From Astrobacterium formosum (GTDB lineage Bacteria > Pseudomonadota > Alphaproteobacteria > Rhizobiales > Xanthobacteraceae), in assembly GCA_030848545.1 (NCBI GenBank), contig JAVDCA010000018.1:1-64000 (forward strand): a stretch of DNA of 64,000 nucleotides. Direction: 5' to 3'. The position numbers and the translations under genes were made by a program. The notes under the pieces were generated by a model that saw only the letters and a list, made by a program, of their open reading frames with translations, was not told where the DNA came from and searched no databases. Position 1 is the first letter of the stretch; each line of letters opens with the position of its first letter. This document shows, one piece after another, positions 48,658 to 56,884 of this stretch.

Positions 48658-48716
48658 TTTCTAACTCCCTTGGCGTGGTTGGTTCGATGGGTAGGACCGT
48701 TCCGGCATCGGGCGGT

Positions 48717-49466
48717 CTAGTGGCCCGGATGCAGAGCGTCGTTGAGATAGATGCAGGTCAGGATGGCGAACACGTAGGCCTGCAGGAAAGCGATCAGGAA
48801 TTCGAGCGCGGTCAGCGCCACCACCATGGCGAGCGGCAGGATGGACAGCGGCGCCAGCGCCGCGCCGGCGCCCAGGAGGCCGGCGACGAAGCCCGCGAAC
48901 ACCTTCAGGGTGATGTGGCCGGCGAGCATGTTGGCGAACAGTCGCACCGAGTGCGAAATCGGCCGCGACAGGAAAGAGATGAGCTCGATCAAGACGACCA
49001 GCGGCAGCACGTACATGGGCACGCCCGAGGGCACGAACACCCTCAGGAAGTGCGCCCCGTGGCGCATGAAGCCGTAGATCGTCACCGTCAGGAACACGAG
49101 CATCGCCAGCGCGAAGGTGACGATGATGTGGCTCGTCACCGTGAAGGCGAACGGGATCATGCCGAACAGGTTGGCGATCAGGACGAAGACGAACAGCGAG
49201 AACACGAACGGAAAGAACTTCATGCCGGCCTCGCCGGCCGAGTCCTTGAGCATGCCGGCGACGAATTCGTAGGTGATCTCGGACACCGATTGCAGCCGGC
49301 CGGGGACGAGCGCGCGCTCGCCGGTGGTGGCGATCAGAAAGATCGACACCGCGGCCACGACCGTGAACATGAAGGCGGCCGAATTGGTGAAAGCGATCTC
49401 GGTCCCACCCAGCTTGGCGACGGTGAACAGCTTGACGATCTGGAATTGGTGGATCGGATCGGCCAT
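48717..49466 (-). CDS. atpB: ATP synthase F0 subunit a
   Basis: The membrane stator channel subunit, 249 residues and five or six membrane helices. The essential arginine is in [18 protein letters not shown] (about residue 170), and the C terminus [21 protein letters not shown] is typical. It follows atpI and precedes atpE. Confidence 0.97.
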   Translation of the reverse strand: MADPIHQFQIVKLFTVAKLGGTEIAFTNSAAFMFTVVAAVSIFLIATTGERALVPGRLQSVSEITYEFVAGMLKDSAGEAGMKFFPFVFSLFVFVLIANLFGMIPFAFTVTSHIIVTFALAMLVFLTVTIYGFMRHGAHFLRVFVPSGVPMYVLPLVVLIELISFLSRPISHSVRLFANMLAGHITLKVFAGFVAGLLGAGAALAPLSILPLAMVVALTALEFLIAFLQAYVFAILTCIYLNDALHPGH

Positions 49467-49529
49467 GACCTGAACGGTCCTTATCTCTGCCCCGGCTCTT
49501 TGCTCCGGCGGGGACGGATGAGGCGTCCG

Positions 49530-49892
49530 TCAGTTCCCGCGATCACCTGGTCCGCTCGAAAGCCCCGCCGCGCGCATCACGTTGACGATGCCGGCGACGA
49601 ATCCGAGCAGCATAAAGACAATGAGGCCCCACGGCGAGATACCGAGCCCACGGTCGATCAGCCAGCCGAGGCCGGCACCGACAAGAACGCCAGCCACCAG
49701 CTCGGAAGAGAGCCTGAGGCCGCGCGCCATGGCGGTTCGATCGCTGCTCGCGGAAGCACCCGGCGAGGAACCCGACGCTTTGCTCGCCCGTTCGATTTCG
49801 AGCTGGTCACCCAGACGCCGAAGCCTCGCGGAAAGAGCGACTTCGTCGAGCGGCCGTTGCGCGTCGCCGTGCTTGCGAGTGTCGTCGCTCAT
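49530..49892 (-). CDS. atpI: ATP synthase assembly protein AtpI
   Basis: 120 residues: a charged N-terminal part, then two membrane helices (LSSELVAGVLVGAGLGWLID and WGLIVFMLLGFVAGIVNVMRAAG). AtpI helps assemble the c-ring or supplies Mg2+. It heads the F0 operon. The start MSDDTRKHG at 49892 is preferred, as the 29 codons upstream look non-coding. Confidence 0.9.
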   Translation of the reverse strand: MSDDTRKHGDAQRPLDEVALSARLRRLGDQLEIERASKASGSSPGASASSDRTAMARGLRLSSELVAGVLVGAGLGWLIDRGLGISPWGLIVFMLLGFVAGIVNVMRAAGLSSGPGDRGN

Positions 49893-50279
49893 GCCTCGAC
49901 ACCCTCTCGCTACCGCAATGACGTCGTTTCGCCCCCTCGAAGCCGCGCGGACCATACTTATTGGGGTGGGGTGAGTCAAGAATCGGGGGGGAGCTCTTAT
50001 CTATTTGTTCCGTCGGTTGAAATCCCAGATTGCAGGCGCTGCCGCCGAGCCTCCCGCACCGCCACTTTGGTATTACGAGCCCGCCGAACCTACCTTCCGG
50101 AACCTTTCGATGATTCGAGGCCGGCGGTGGTAGAATGGCGAACAGGATGCACGCCCGTGCGGCGTCGGTGCCAAGTTGGTGCCAAGTTGGTGCCATGTCG
50201 ATGCCGCGTCGATGTCGCGTCGGGGTCGCGCCTTGGCGGCGCCGCAAATCCGCTCCTTGATCGGCCATGGAGAGCGATC
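49893..50279. repeat. Gene-free interval with an 11-bp tandem repeat
   Basis: 387 bp between atpI and a divergent gene. At 50167-50232 six 11-bp units run in tandem: GGTGCCAAGTT twice, then GGTGCCATGTC, GATGCCGCGTC, GATGTCGCGTC and GGGGTCGCGCC, drifting stepwise. The atpI promoter should lie here too, but I see no clear one. Confidence 0.75.
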
Positions 50280-50756
50280 ATGATCCGCATGCTGACCGTC
50301 GCGACCTTGGTGCTGGCTTCGATGCCGGCCCTGGCGCAGAGCGAAGTGCCCAAGGGCGACGGGGCGGGCGACGAGCGGCGCTATCAGTTCAACCCGGTCG
50401 AGGGCGGAACCTTGCGGCTCGATACCCGCAGCGGCCAAGTGTCGCTGTGCAGCCGCCGGGCAGGCGGGTGGGTGTGCGCCCTGGTCGCCGACGATCGCAA
50501 CGCCTTCGAGCAGGAGATCGCCCGCCTGCAGGCCGACAACGGTCGCCTGCAATCGGAAAACGGCCGCCTCAAGCAATCCCTGCTGGATCGCGGTGCTCCG
50601 CTGCCGGACGGCGCCGCGCCGCCGGCGGAGCGTGGCGAGGCCACGCCGGCTCCGCGCCGGGATGAAATCGACCGCGTGATGTCGGCCCTCGAACGGGCAT
50701 GGCGGCGGCTCGTCGACATGATCGGCAATCTGCAGAAGGACATGGGCAAGAGCTGA
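50280..50756 (+). CDS. Exported coiled-coil hypothetical protein
   Basis: 158 residues: a signal peptide (cut near ALAQ, about 17-20), a small domain with two cysteines (SLCSRRAGGWVCALVADD, about 55-72), a leucine-zipper-like coil EQEIARLQADNGRLQSENGRLKQS, a Pro/Ala linker and an amphipathic C-terminal helix. GGAGAG precedes the ATG at 50280. No named family recognised. Probably periplasmic. Just upstream is the 11-bp tandem repeat. Confidence 0.8.
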   Translation: MIRMLTVATLVLASMPALAQSEVPKGDGAGDERRYQFNPVEGGTLRLDTRSGQVSLCSRRAGGWVCALVADDRNAFEQEIARLQADNGRLQSENGRLKQSLLDRGAPLPDGAAPPAERGEATPAPRRDEIDRVMSALERAWRRLVDMIGNLQKDMGKS

Positions 50757-50793
50757 CGCGCGGATATTCGCGCACGAACCGACGAACCTCAGA

Positions 50794-51258
50794 ATGCCAA
50801 AACTGTCGTCCATCGCGAGCGTCGTACCTGACCTGATCGCGACCGCAACGCTCGCGGTCGATACGCGCGGCGAAGGTTTCGTCGACATCACCGGCGCGGC
50901 CGCCGACTTCATCCGGCAGGCGGGAGCGGCCGACGGCGTCCTCATGCTGTTCATGCGCCATACGTCGGCATCGCTGGTCATCCAGGAGAATGCCGATCCG
51001 GACGTTCGTACCGACTTGGTCGCGGCACTGCGCGCGCTCGCCCCCGCGGAGGCCGGCTGGGTGCACGACACCGAAGGGCCGGACGACATGCCGGCGCATG
51101 TGAAGACCATGCTGACGGGGATTTCCCTGCACGTGCCGGTCGAAAGCGGGGCGCTGTCGCTCGGCACCTGGCAGGGCATCTACGTGGCCGAGCACCGCTC
51201 GCGCGGCCATCGGCGCCACGTGGTCCTTCAGTTCCTCGGCGCACGTCGCGGAGCCTGA
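50794..51258 (+). CDS. yjbQ: YjbQ family protein (UPF0047)
   Basis: 154 residues of the YjbQ/UPF0047 family, small trimeric proteins reported to have thiamine-phosphate-synthase-like side activity. Family features are MRHTSASLVIQENADPDVRTDL, DDMPAHVKTMLTG, and LGTWQGIYVAEHR with the metal-binding His and Cys/Glu positions. It follows the coiled-coil gene by 37 bp. The physiological role is uncertain. Confidence 0.92.
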   Translation: MPKLSSIASVVPDLIATATLAVDTRGEGFVDITGAAADFIRQAGAADGVLMLFMRHTSASLVIQENADPDVRTDLVAALRALAPAEAGWVHDTEGPDDMPAHVKTMLTGISLHVPVESGALSLGTWQGIYVAEHRSRGHRRHVVLQFLGARRGA

Positions 51259-51304
51259 CGGGCGACGCGCCCGATCACCGGCTTTCTTTGCGCCCCTGAT
51301 GGGT

Positions 51305-51613
51305 TCAGCGATCGGTGCGACGGCTGCGGATGCGCACGGTCGCGGCCGTGGCCGCGTGCCACTTGCTCAGGAACACGAGGGCGACGACGAAGATCACCAC
51401 CGCGCCCTGCATGGCCAGGAAAATCCCGAGCGGCAGGTCGATGACCGGCACGGTCACCTTGTTGAGCGACCGGATGAACATGTTGATGGCGAGGAAATAG
51501 GCGATCCAGCCGGCTAGAAGGCCGAGCATGCCGCGTTTGAGCCCGCCCACGCCATAGCGGCGATCGAACGCGTGAGCGACTTCCGAGAGATCGGGGAAGA
51601 TGCGGGGCCTCAT
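51305..51613 (-). CDS. Small membrane protein resembling DUF4212 symporter subunit
   Basis: 102 residues with two membrane helices. LPLGIFLAMQGAVVIFVVALVFLSKW resembles the second helix of DUF4212 proteins, the small subunits of sodium:solute (acetate-type) symporters. The usual large symporter gene is not next to it, so it is either an orphan or a DUF485/DUF4212-like protein of other use. AGGA precedes the ATG at 51613. Confidence 0.65.
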   Translation of the reverse strand: MRPRIFPDLSEVAHAFDRRYGVGGLKRGMLGLLAGWIAYFLAINMFIRSLNKVTVPVIDLPLGIFLAMQGAVVIFVVALVFLSKWHAATAATVRIRSRRTDR

Positions 51614-51968
51614 CGTCCTGGTCCTTTCCTGGCGAACTGCATCCGAATGGAAACGGCGCAACGCAGAAACTCGAACCCTTCAGGACGCCTCTCCCGGCGA
51701 TTTTTTTATCTTGCCTATTCCTTATGCATTTCACGTGCCATGGCAGTGATAACACACCGGGATTTCACGCCAACTCCGTGAACCAACGGAGTTTTTCCAC
51801 CCTGAGTGTGGACGCCGTTGATTAACAAGGTCTAATTCACCGCATGGGCAAGAACGCGTATGCCGCTTGCGCGGGCGGCACGGTGGCTGGAAACTGCATC
51901 GCCTTGGTGGCCCATAGGTCCCTGTTGACCGACGCCAAGGCCTGTCTTCCAGGCTCAGGACCTTCCAG
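51614..51968. other. Gene-free interval
   Basis: 355 bp without a credible gene, with a T-run (ATTTTTTTATC near 51699-51709) and other AT-rich stretches. The only clear structure is the terminator at 51772-51796. The promoter of the response-regulator gene should lie in its right half. Confidence 0.5.
51772..51796 (+). terminator. Terminator-like hairpin without an obvious gene
   Basis: AACTCCGT (51772-51779), loop GAACCA, ACGGAGTT (51786-51793), running into TTTTT (51792-51796): a textbook plus-strand terminator. The nearest plus-strand gene upstream (yjbQ) ends more than 500 bp away, with a minus-strand gene between. Confidence 0.7.
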
Positions 51969-52640
51969 GTGAGCGAATCGACACTCTATCGTCTGGTGAT
52001 CGCCGACGATCATCCTTTGTTTCGCGGGGCATTGCGGGAGGCGGTCTCCGGCCTGTACTCCCATATCGACATCGCCGAAGCCGGCAGTTTCGACGAGGTG
52101 GCCGCCATCCTCGAACGCGGCGGCGATGTCGATCTTGTCCTGCTCGACCTCACCATGCCGGGCGTGCGCGGCTTCTCCGGCCTCATGTATCTGCGCGCTC
52201 AGTTTCCCAGCGTGCCGGTGGTGGTCGTATCCGCCAATGACGAGCCGGCGGTGATCCGTCGCTGCATGGATTTCGGCGCCTCCGGCTTCATTCCCAAGAC
52301 GCTCGCGGTCGAAGCCATGCGCGAGGCGATCGCCATCGTGCTCAAGGGCAATGTGTGGACGCCACCCGACGTGGATCTGTCCACCGCCGCCGACGCCGAC
52401 ACCACCGTGCTCCTGGCGCGGCTGGCGACGCTGACGCCGCAGCAGGTGCGCGTCCTGATGATGCTGTCGGAGGGGCTCCTCAACAAGCAGATCGCCTACG
52501 AGCTTTCCGTCTCGGAAGCGACCGTGAAGGCGCATGTCTCGGCGATCCTGCAGAAGCTCGGCGTCGAGAGCCGGACGCAGGCCGTCATCGCCGCTGCCAA
52601 GATCGAAGTCGGGCAGTGGCCGCAGGCGGCGCTGAGCTGA
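51969..52640 (+). CDS. NarL/LuxR-family response regulator
   Basis: 223 residues. The receiver domain (about 8-125) has the acidic pair in IADDHP and phospho-acceptor Asp60 in LVLLDLTMPG, with lysine in FIPKTL. The C-terminal LuxR-type HTH (about 152-210) contains LTPQQVRVLMMLSEGLLNKQIAYELSVSEATVKAHVSAIL. GTG start with AGGA upstream. No histidine kinase is adjacent. The gene precedes the cytochrome/flavoprotein locus but on the opposite strand, so a link is only possible. Confidence 0.92.
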   Translation: MSESTLYRLVIADDHPLFRGALREAVSGLYSHIDIAEAGSFDEVAAILERGGDVDLVLLDLTMPGVRGFSGLMYLRAQFPSVPVVVVSANDEPAVIRRCMDFGASGFIPKTLAVEAMREAIAIVLKGNVWTPPDVDLSTAADADTTVLLARLATLTPQQVRVLMMLSEGLLNKQIAYELSVSEATVKAHVSAILQKLGVESRTQAVIAAAKIEVGQWPQAALS

Positions 52641-52737
52641 AGCGGCCGGTGGCGTTGCTGTCGTCGACGCCGCGATGACACGCATGCGCTGACGATACGC
52701 TTGCGATCTCTATCGCGGCGGTGCCCCGCTTCGGCGG

Positions 52738-53100
52738 TTACGGAACCCGAAGCTCGAAGTCGTGGCACTGCGAGCAATAGTTCACGGACGGCTTGTGAAC
52801 ATTGTGGCAGCTGTCGCAGCTCAGGTCGCCCTGATGCGAACCGTGCGGATTGACGGCGCCCTTGCCGTCGGTCTTTTCGGCGAGCTGTTCGTAGGTGCCG
52901 TGACACGACAGGCACTGGCCGGTCTTCACCGGCGTCGCGGGTGGATTCTCCTGGTGGCATCCATTGCAGCTCAGGCCTTTTCCGAGGTGCTTTTGCAGCA
53001 GCAGAACCTGAGCGTTGGCGGCGGGGCCTTCGGCCGCCGTCGTCGTCGCCGCATAGCCGGCGGCGCACAGTGCGAGGATCAGGGCAAAGAGGGTCTTCAT
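52738..53100 (-). CDS. Periplasmic tetraheme cytochrome c
   Basis: 120 residues: a signal peptide (about 1-22), then four heme-binding motifs, CNGCH, CLSCH, CDSCH and CSQCH, between about 45 and 112, with extra histidines (QKHLGKG, NPHGSHQGD, VHKPSV) for bis-His ligation. It is like the cytochrome domain of flavocytochrome c fumarate reductases but as a separate protein. It is the last gene of the unit with the Tat-exported flavoprotein, so it probably exchanges electrons with that protein in the periplasm. Confidence 0.93.
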   Translation of the reverse strand: MKTLFALILALCAAGYAATTTAAEGPAANAQVLLLQKHLGKGLSCNGCHQENPPATPVKTGQCLSCHGTYEQLAEKTDGKGAVNPHGSHQGDLSCDSCHNVHKPSVNYCSQCHDFELRVP

Positions 53101-53224
53101 GAGGTGGTTTCCTTGAGTGGTCGTCCGCCGCTTGCGGGCGAACGACCCGTCGGTGTGCGGCAGGTGCCTGCCGCGGCTGATCGGGAGGGCTTTGGCGCCT
53201 CCGTCTCCGTGTCGTTGCGATCGC

Positions 53225-53989
53225 CTAGTTGGCGGGCTCGAGGCCCTTGGATTTGACGACCGCGGCGGCGGCCGGCGCGGTCACGAACGCCACCAGTTCC
53301 ATGGCGGCTTTGGTGTCCTTTGCGCCGGTCCCGAGCCCGATGGAGAACAGCGTGTAGAGCTGGATTTCGGCCGGGAACGGGCCGACGAAATCGGCGCCCT
53401 TGACCGGCAGGATTTCGCTGATCTGCTGCACCGCCAGTTCGACTTCGCCGCGCGCCGCCATCTCCGAGATGCGTCCGCTCGGCCCGAGCCGAACCTTGTC
53501 CTTCATCTCATCGGCGATGCCCAGGCGTCCCAGGAGCTTTTCGAAATAGGCGCCGCTCGCACCTTCGGTGGAGCGAACCACCGACTTGGCGGCGAGCAAC
53601 GTTCGCTTGAACGCCTCGACGGTGCTGATATCGGGCTTCGGCGCACCTTTCTTGACCGCGACGCCGAGCCCGGACTTGCCGATGTCGGCGATCGTGGCCG
53701 CCTGGAGCTTGCCCTTCTTGGCCAGGTCTTCGAGCGCCGCCCGCGTGATGATGGCGACGTCGAAAGCTGCGCCTTGTTCGATCTGCCGGCGCACGGCGGC
53801 GCTCGGATCGTAGCCGAATACGAGCTTGTGACCGCTCGCCTTCTCGAACTGCGGTCCGAGGGTCTCCATGATCTCCTGGACCGCATGGGTTGCCAGAACC
53901 TTGATCTCGGCGGCGGACGCGGTGCCTGCCTGAGCCCCGACGAGGGCGGCGGACAACACCGTCGCGGCGAGCCATTGTCGTGCCTTCAT
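53225..53989 (-). CDS. ModA-like periplasmic binding protein 1
   Basis: 254 residues: a signal peptide (cut near ASAAE, about 26), then an SBP_bac_11-type (molybdate-binding-protein-like) fold: IKVLATHAVQEIMETLGPQFEKASGHKL, FDVAIITRAALEDL and GEVELAVQQISEILPVKGADFVGPFP. No ABC permease or ATPase is nearby. The next gene upstream encodes a clear paralogue. These proteins may present or sense a small acid rather than molybdate. The start at 53989 gives a normal signal peptide. Confidence 0.87.
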   Translation of the reverse strand: MKARQWLAATVLSAALVGAQAGTASAAEIKVLATHAVQEIMETLGPQFEKASGHKLVFGYDPSAAVRRQIEQGAAFDVAIITRAALEDLAKKGKLQAATIADIGKSGLGVAVKKGAPKPDISTVEAFKRTLLAAKSVVRSTEGASGAYFEKLLGRLGIADEMKDKVRLGPSGRISEMAARGEVELAVQQISEILPVKGADFVGPFPAEIQLYTLFSIGLGTGAKDTKAAMELVAFVTAPAAAAVVKSKGLEPAN

Positions 53990-54080
53990 GATCCCGAACT
54001 CCATTTCGACGGATGCAAGTCTTGCAATTTCGTTGCGCCGGGCGAGCGGGTGACTCGCCATGGCCCGGCGCCGGCGATCG

Positions 54081-54851
54081 TCATTTGACCCAGCCGGGTT
54101 CCATGCCGCTGTGATGGAGCGCCTTGGTGGCCTCCGGCGACGTCAGAAACGAGATCAGCTGGCGCGCGGGAGCGGCGGCGGGCGCCGCCGCATGCACGCC
54201 CATCGCGAACACCGTCATGTGCTGAACGTCGGCCGGCAGCGGCCCCACATAGTCGATGCCCTTGATGGCCAGGAATTCGCTGATCTGGGTGAAGCCGATG
54301 TCGCCTTCGTGCCTGGCCAGCGACTCGCCGACCGAAAGTCCCGAGGCCAGCCGCTTGATCTTGGGTGCCAGGGTATCGGCGATGCCCCACTTCTTGAACA
54401 GGTCAAGAAGATAGAAGCTGCTCGGCCCGGACGACAGCACGATCGAGCGCGCGCTCACGAGCGATGCCTTGAGGGCGTCTGCCGACGACACGTCGGGCTT
54501 GGGCGCCGATGGGTGACGGGCGATGCCGATGCCCGACTTGGCGAAGTCGATGCGGCTGCCCGCAGCCAGGCGTCCGTCGCGGATGAGGGAGTCGATGCCG
54601 GACGCGGGAATCACGACGATGTCGAAGACTTCGCCGGCGGAGACCCGGCGAGTGATGTCGAGCGTGCCGCCCCATACGGTAGTGACCTTGTGGCCGCTCG
54701 TCTTCTCGAACGCCGGCACGAGATCGGCATAAGCCTCCTTGACGGCATTGGATGCGATCACTTTGATTTCGGCCGCGGTGCCGATGTTCGGCAGCATCGC
54801 GGAAAAGGCCAGCGCCAGGATAGCTCCCGCCAGTCGGCTTCTCGTATTCAT
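54081..54851 (-). CDS. ModA-like periplasmic binding protein 2
   Basis: 256 residues: a signal peptide (to about GTAAE, 26), then IKVIASNAVKEAYADLVPAFEKTSGHKV and GDIGFTQISEFLAIKGIDYVGPLPADVQ, matching the neighbouring protein throughout. AGGA precedes the ATG at 54851. The pair arose by duplication and diverged, which suggests two related ligands or a two-protein sensor. No cognate transporter is encoded in the window. Confidence 0.87.
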   Translation of the reverse strand: MNTRSRLAGAILALAFSAMLPNIGTAAEIKVIASNAVKEAYADLVPAFEKTSGHKVTTVWGGTLDITRRVSAGEVFDIVVIPASGIDSLIRDGRLAAGSRIDFAKSGIGIARHPSAPKPDVSSADALKASLVSARSIVLSSGPSSFYLLDLFKKWGIADTLAPKIKRLASGLSVGESLARHEGDIGFTQISEFLAIKGIDYVGPLPADVQHMTVFAMGVHAAAPAAAPARQLISFLTSPEATKALHHSGMEPGWVK

Positions 54852-55029
54852 GTCATTCCTCGGTGCGGGGGCGTCGTGGTGTGTTGAAGGCTCGGGGTTC
54901 GGGCGCAGCGTCGGTGCAGGCCTTGCCGTCACGGCATGGCCTGCATCTTCTGCCGCGTGCGAGGGCAACGGGCCGGTGCGGACGGGCGCGGCCATGGGCC
55001 CGCCCGTCCTTGGTTTCGGCGGATGAAGC

Positions 55030-56658
55030 CTAGGCCCACGGCTTCTCGGCGGACGCGTTCTGTCCGGCGATACGCCCGTACACCAGGCATTCGCCGATGT
55101 TGCCGGCGCCCTGATAGATCACGCCCCACATGGAGCCGAGTTCGCCGGCGCTGTAGAGGCGTCCGATCGGTTCTCCGAAGGAGTCGAGCACTTGCGCCTT
55201 GGTGTTGCGCTTCGGCCCGCCCTGGGTGTTCATCAGCGACGGATAGAGTTCGAGCGCGTAGAAGGGCCCCTTCTCGATCGGAGCCGACCAGGTCGGCCGG
55301 CGCTGCTCCGCATTGGTGTTGGCGGTGTGCGGCCCGGCCGGCTGCTGGATCGGCCGGTGGAATTCGCTGTCCGCCCCGGCCTTGACGTCGCCGTTCCACT
55401 TGGCGAGCGTGGCTTCGAGCGCCTCGGGCTTGACCTTGATCTTGCCGGCGAGCTCGGCGAGCGTGTCGGCCTTGATGATCCAGCCTTTTTCGATCTCGGC
55501 GGAGTTGTCTTTGCTCCACTTGTAGCGCTTGCCGGCGTAGCCGCGGCCGGTCGCCGTCGAGATCGGTCCTTTCAGGCGGGTCTCTTCGTCGAAGATCGCG
55601 AAGCACGGGATGTTCGGGTATTCCAGCTCCTCGGTGTTGTAGAAGTCGACCGCCAGCAGGGCCGCATGCGCCTCGATCGACTTCTCGTCGACGAACCGCT
55701 TGCCGTGACGGTTGACGTAGATGAAGCCGGGTTGGCCGATCGCCATGTAGAAGGCCGACTCCCATTCCTTCACCTTGATGCCGAACGGGCTCGCGGCGCC
55801 GTTCATGTGCCACAGCGACGCGCCGACTTGCTGCGCCATGCGGATGCCGTCGCCGGTGTTGCCGGGATTGCCGAGCGCATGGATCGGATAGCCCTTGAGG
55901 TTGCTCTTCTTGATGCCGGTGTCGAACTCGTAACCGCCGCAGGTGAGGATGACGCCGCGACGGGCGCGGATCGAGATTTCCTTGCCCTTCTGCTCGGCGA
56001 TGACGCCGACGATTTCGTTCTTGGCGTTGGTGACGAGCCGCTTGGCCGGCGTTTCGCGCATCACCGGAATCTTGCGCTTCTCCTCGACCGCATAGGAGAG
56101 AACGTCCCACAGATTGTCGGACGCCCCGTTCATTCCCTTGAACTTGCCCTGCACGGAATACTTCTTGATGACCTTGGAGCCCGGGACCTTCGGGTAACCG
56201 GCCCCGCCATAGGAGGCGAGCTGCGTTCCGTCGCGCAGCCCCTTGATCCATTGCACGTTGCTGACGGCGCCTTCGGCGAAGGTGCGCACCAGATCCTTGT
56301 CGATTTCGGAATGGGAGAACTCGTACAGGGCGGTGAAATAGTTGTAGGCCTGCTCGACCTCGTCCGGGCACAGGATGCCGCCGGCCGACACCCGCGTGTT
56401 GCCGCCGCCGTCGGGCATCTTCTCGATCAGCACGACCTTGGCGCCGGCGTCATGGGCGGTGATCGCCGAGACGGCGCCGGCGCCGCCGTAGCCGATGCAC
56501 ACGACGTCGTAGTCGTAGTCCCATTTCGCCGGGATGGAACGCGGCGCCGCCTCGGCGCTCGTCGGCACGCTCGCGACCGCTGCGCCTGTCGCCACGGCAC
56601 CGGCCAGTCCGCCGCGCATGATGTCCCGGCGCGAGAAGCGGGAATTGTCGGTAGTCAT
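55030..56658 (-). CDS. Tat-exported FAD-binding oxidoreductase (flavocytochrome c-type flavoprotein)
   Basis: 542 residues. The Tat signal SRRDIMRGGLAGAVATGAAVA (about 7-27) implies export folded with FAD. The FAD_binding_2 domain begins YDVVCIGYGGAGAVSAITAHDAGAKVVLIEK (about 50-80), has RRGVILTCGGYEFD, and closes with LYSAGELGSMWGVIYQGAGNIGECLVYGRIAG. The family includes fumarate/urocanate/acrylate reductases and ketosteroid dehydrogenases, but the dicarboxylate-binding His/Arg residues of fumarate reductase are not at their expected places, so the substrate is open. AAGGAG precedes the ATG. The tetraheme cytochrome in the same unit is its probable redox partner. Confidence 0.9.
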   Translation of the reverse strand: MTTDNSRFSRRDIMRGGLAGAVATGAAVASVPTSAEAAPRSIPAKWDYDYDVVCIGYGGAGAVSAITAHDAGAKVVLIEKMPDGGGNTRVSAGGILCPDEVEQAYNYFTALYEFSHSEIDKDLVRTFAEGAVSNVQWIKGLRDGTQLASYGGAGYPKVPGSKVIKKYSVQGKFKGMNGASDNLWDVLSYAVEEKRKIPVMRETPAKRLVTNAKNEIVGVIAEQKGKEISIRARRGVILTCGGYEFDTGIKKSNLKGYPIHALGNPGNTGDGIRMAQQVGASLWHMNGAASPFGIKVKEWESAFYMAIGQPGFIYVNRHGKRFVDEKSIEAHAALLAVDFYNTEELEYPNIPCFAIFDEETRLKGPISTATGRGYAGKRYKWSKDNSAEIEKGWIIKADTLAELAGKIKVKPEALEATLAKWNGDVKAGADSEFHRPIQQPAGPHTANTNAEQRRPTWSAPIEKGPFYALELYPSLMNTQGGPKRNTKAQVLDSFGEPIGRLYSAGELGSMWGVIYQGAGNIGECLVYGRIAGQNASAEKPWA

Positions 56659-56884
56659 TGCAGTCTCCTTTGATGTCGCCGCCGCAACGGCGTAGGGCGA
56701 AAGGGCTGCACGGGGGCAGCGGCCCTGTCGGTGAGATCGATCGGGGATGACGGTGCCGCAACGCTCGCCGGTGGCAGGCCTTCGGCGCCGCTCGACAGGA
56801 TGCGGGATAGTGTCGGGATGCCCGAAGCGGTGCGCGTCGATGACGGTTTGCGTAGTTGGCGGCCGTCGGCGAAGCGCGTCGGGA

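Noticed and set aside
48675-50279. A very long plus-strand frame over the F0 genes leading into the coiled-coil gene.
   Set aside because: It is the antisense of atpE, atpB and atpI in GC-rich DNA. Only the part from 50280 has a ribosome site and signal peptide.
53225-54851. Calling the two ModA-like proteins molybdate transporters.
   Set aside because: No modB or modC gene is near, and the pair lies in a redox locus. The ligand is unknown.
55030-56658. Naming the flavoprotein a fumarate reductase.
   Set aside because: Expected catalytic Arg and His residues are not found at their usual motifs, so only the broader family is claimed.
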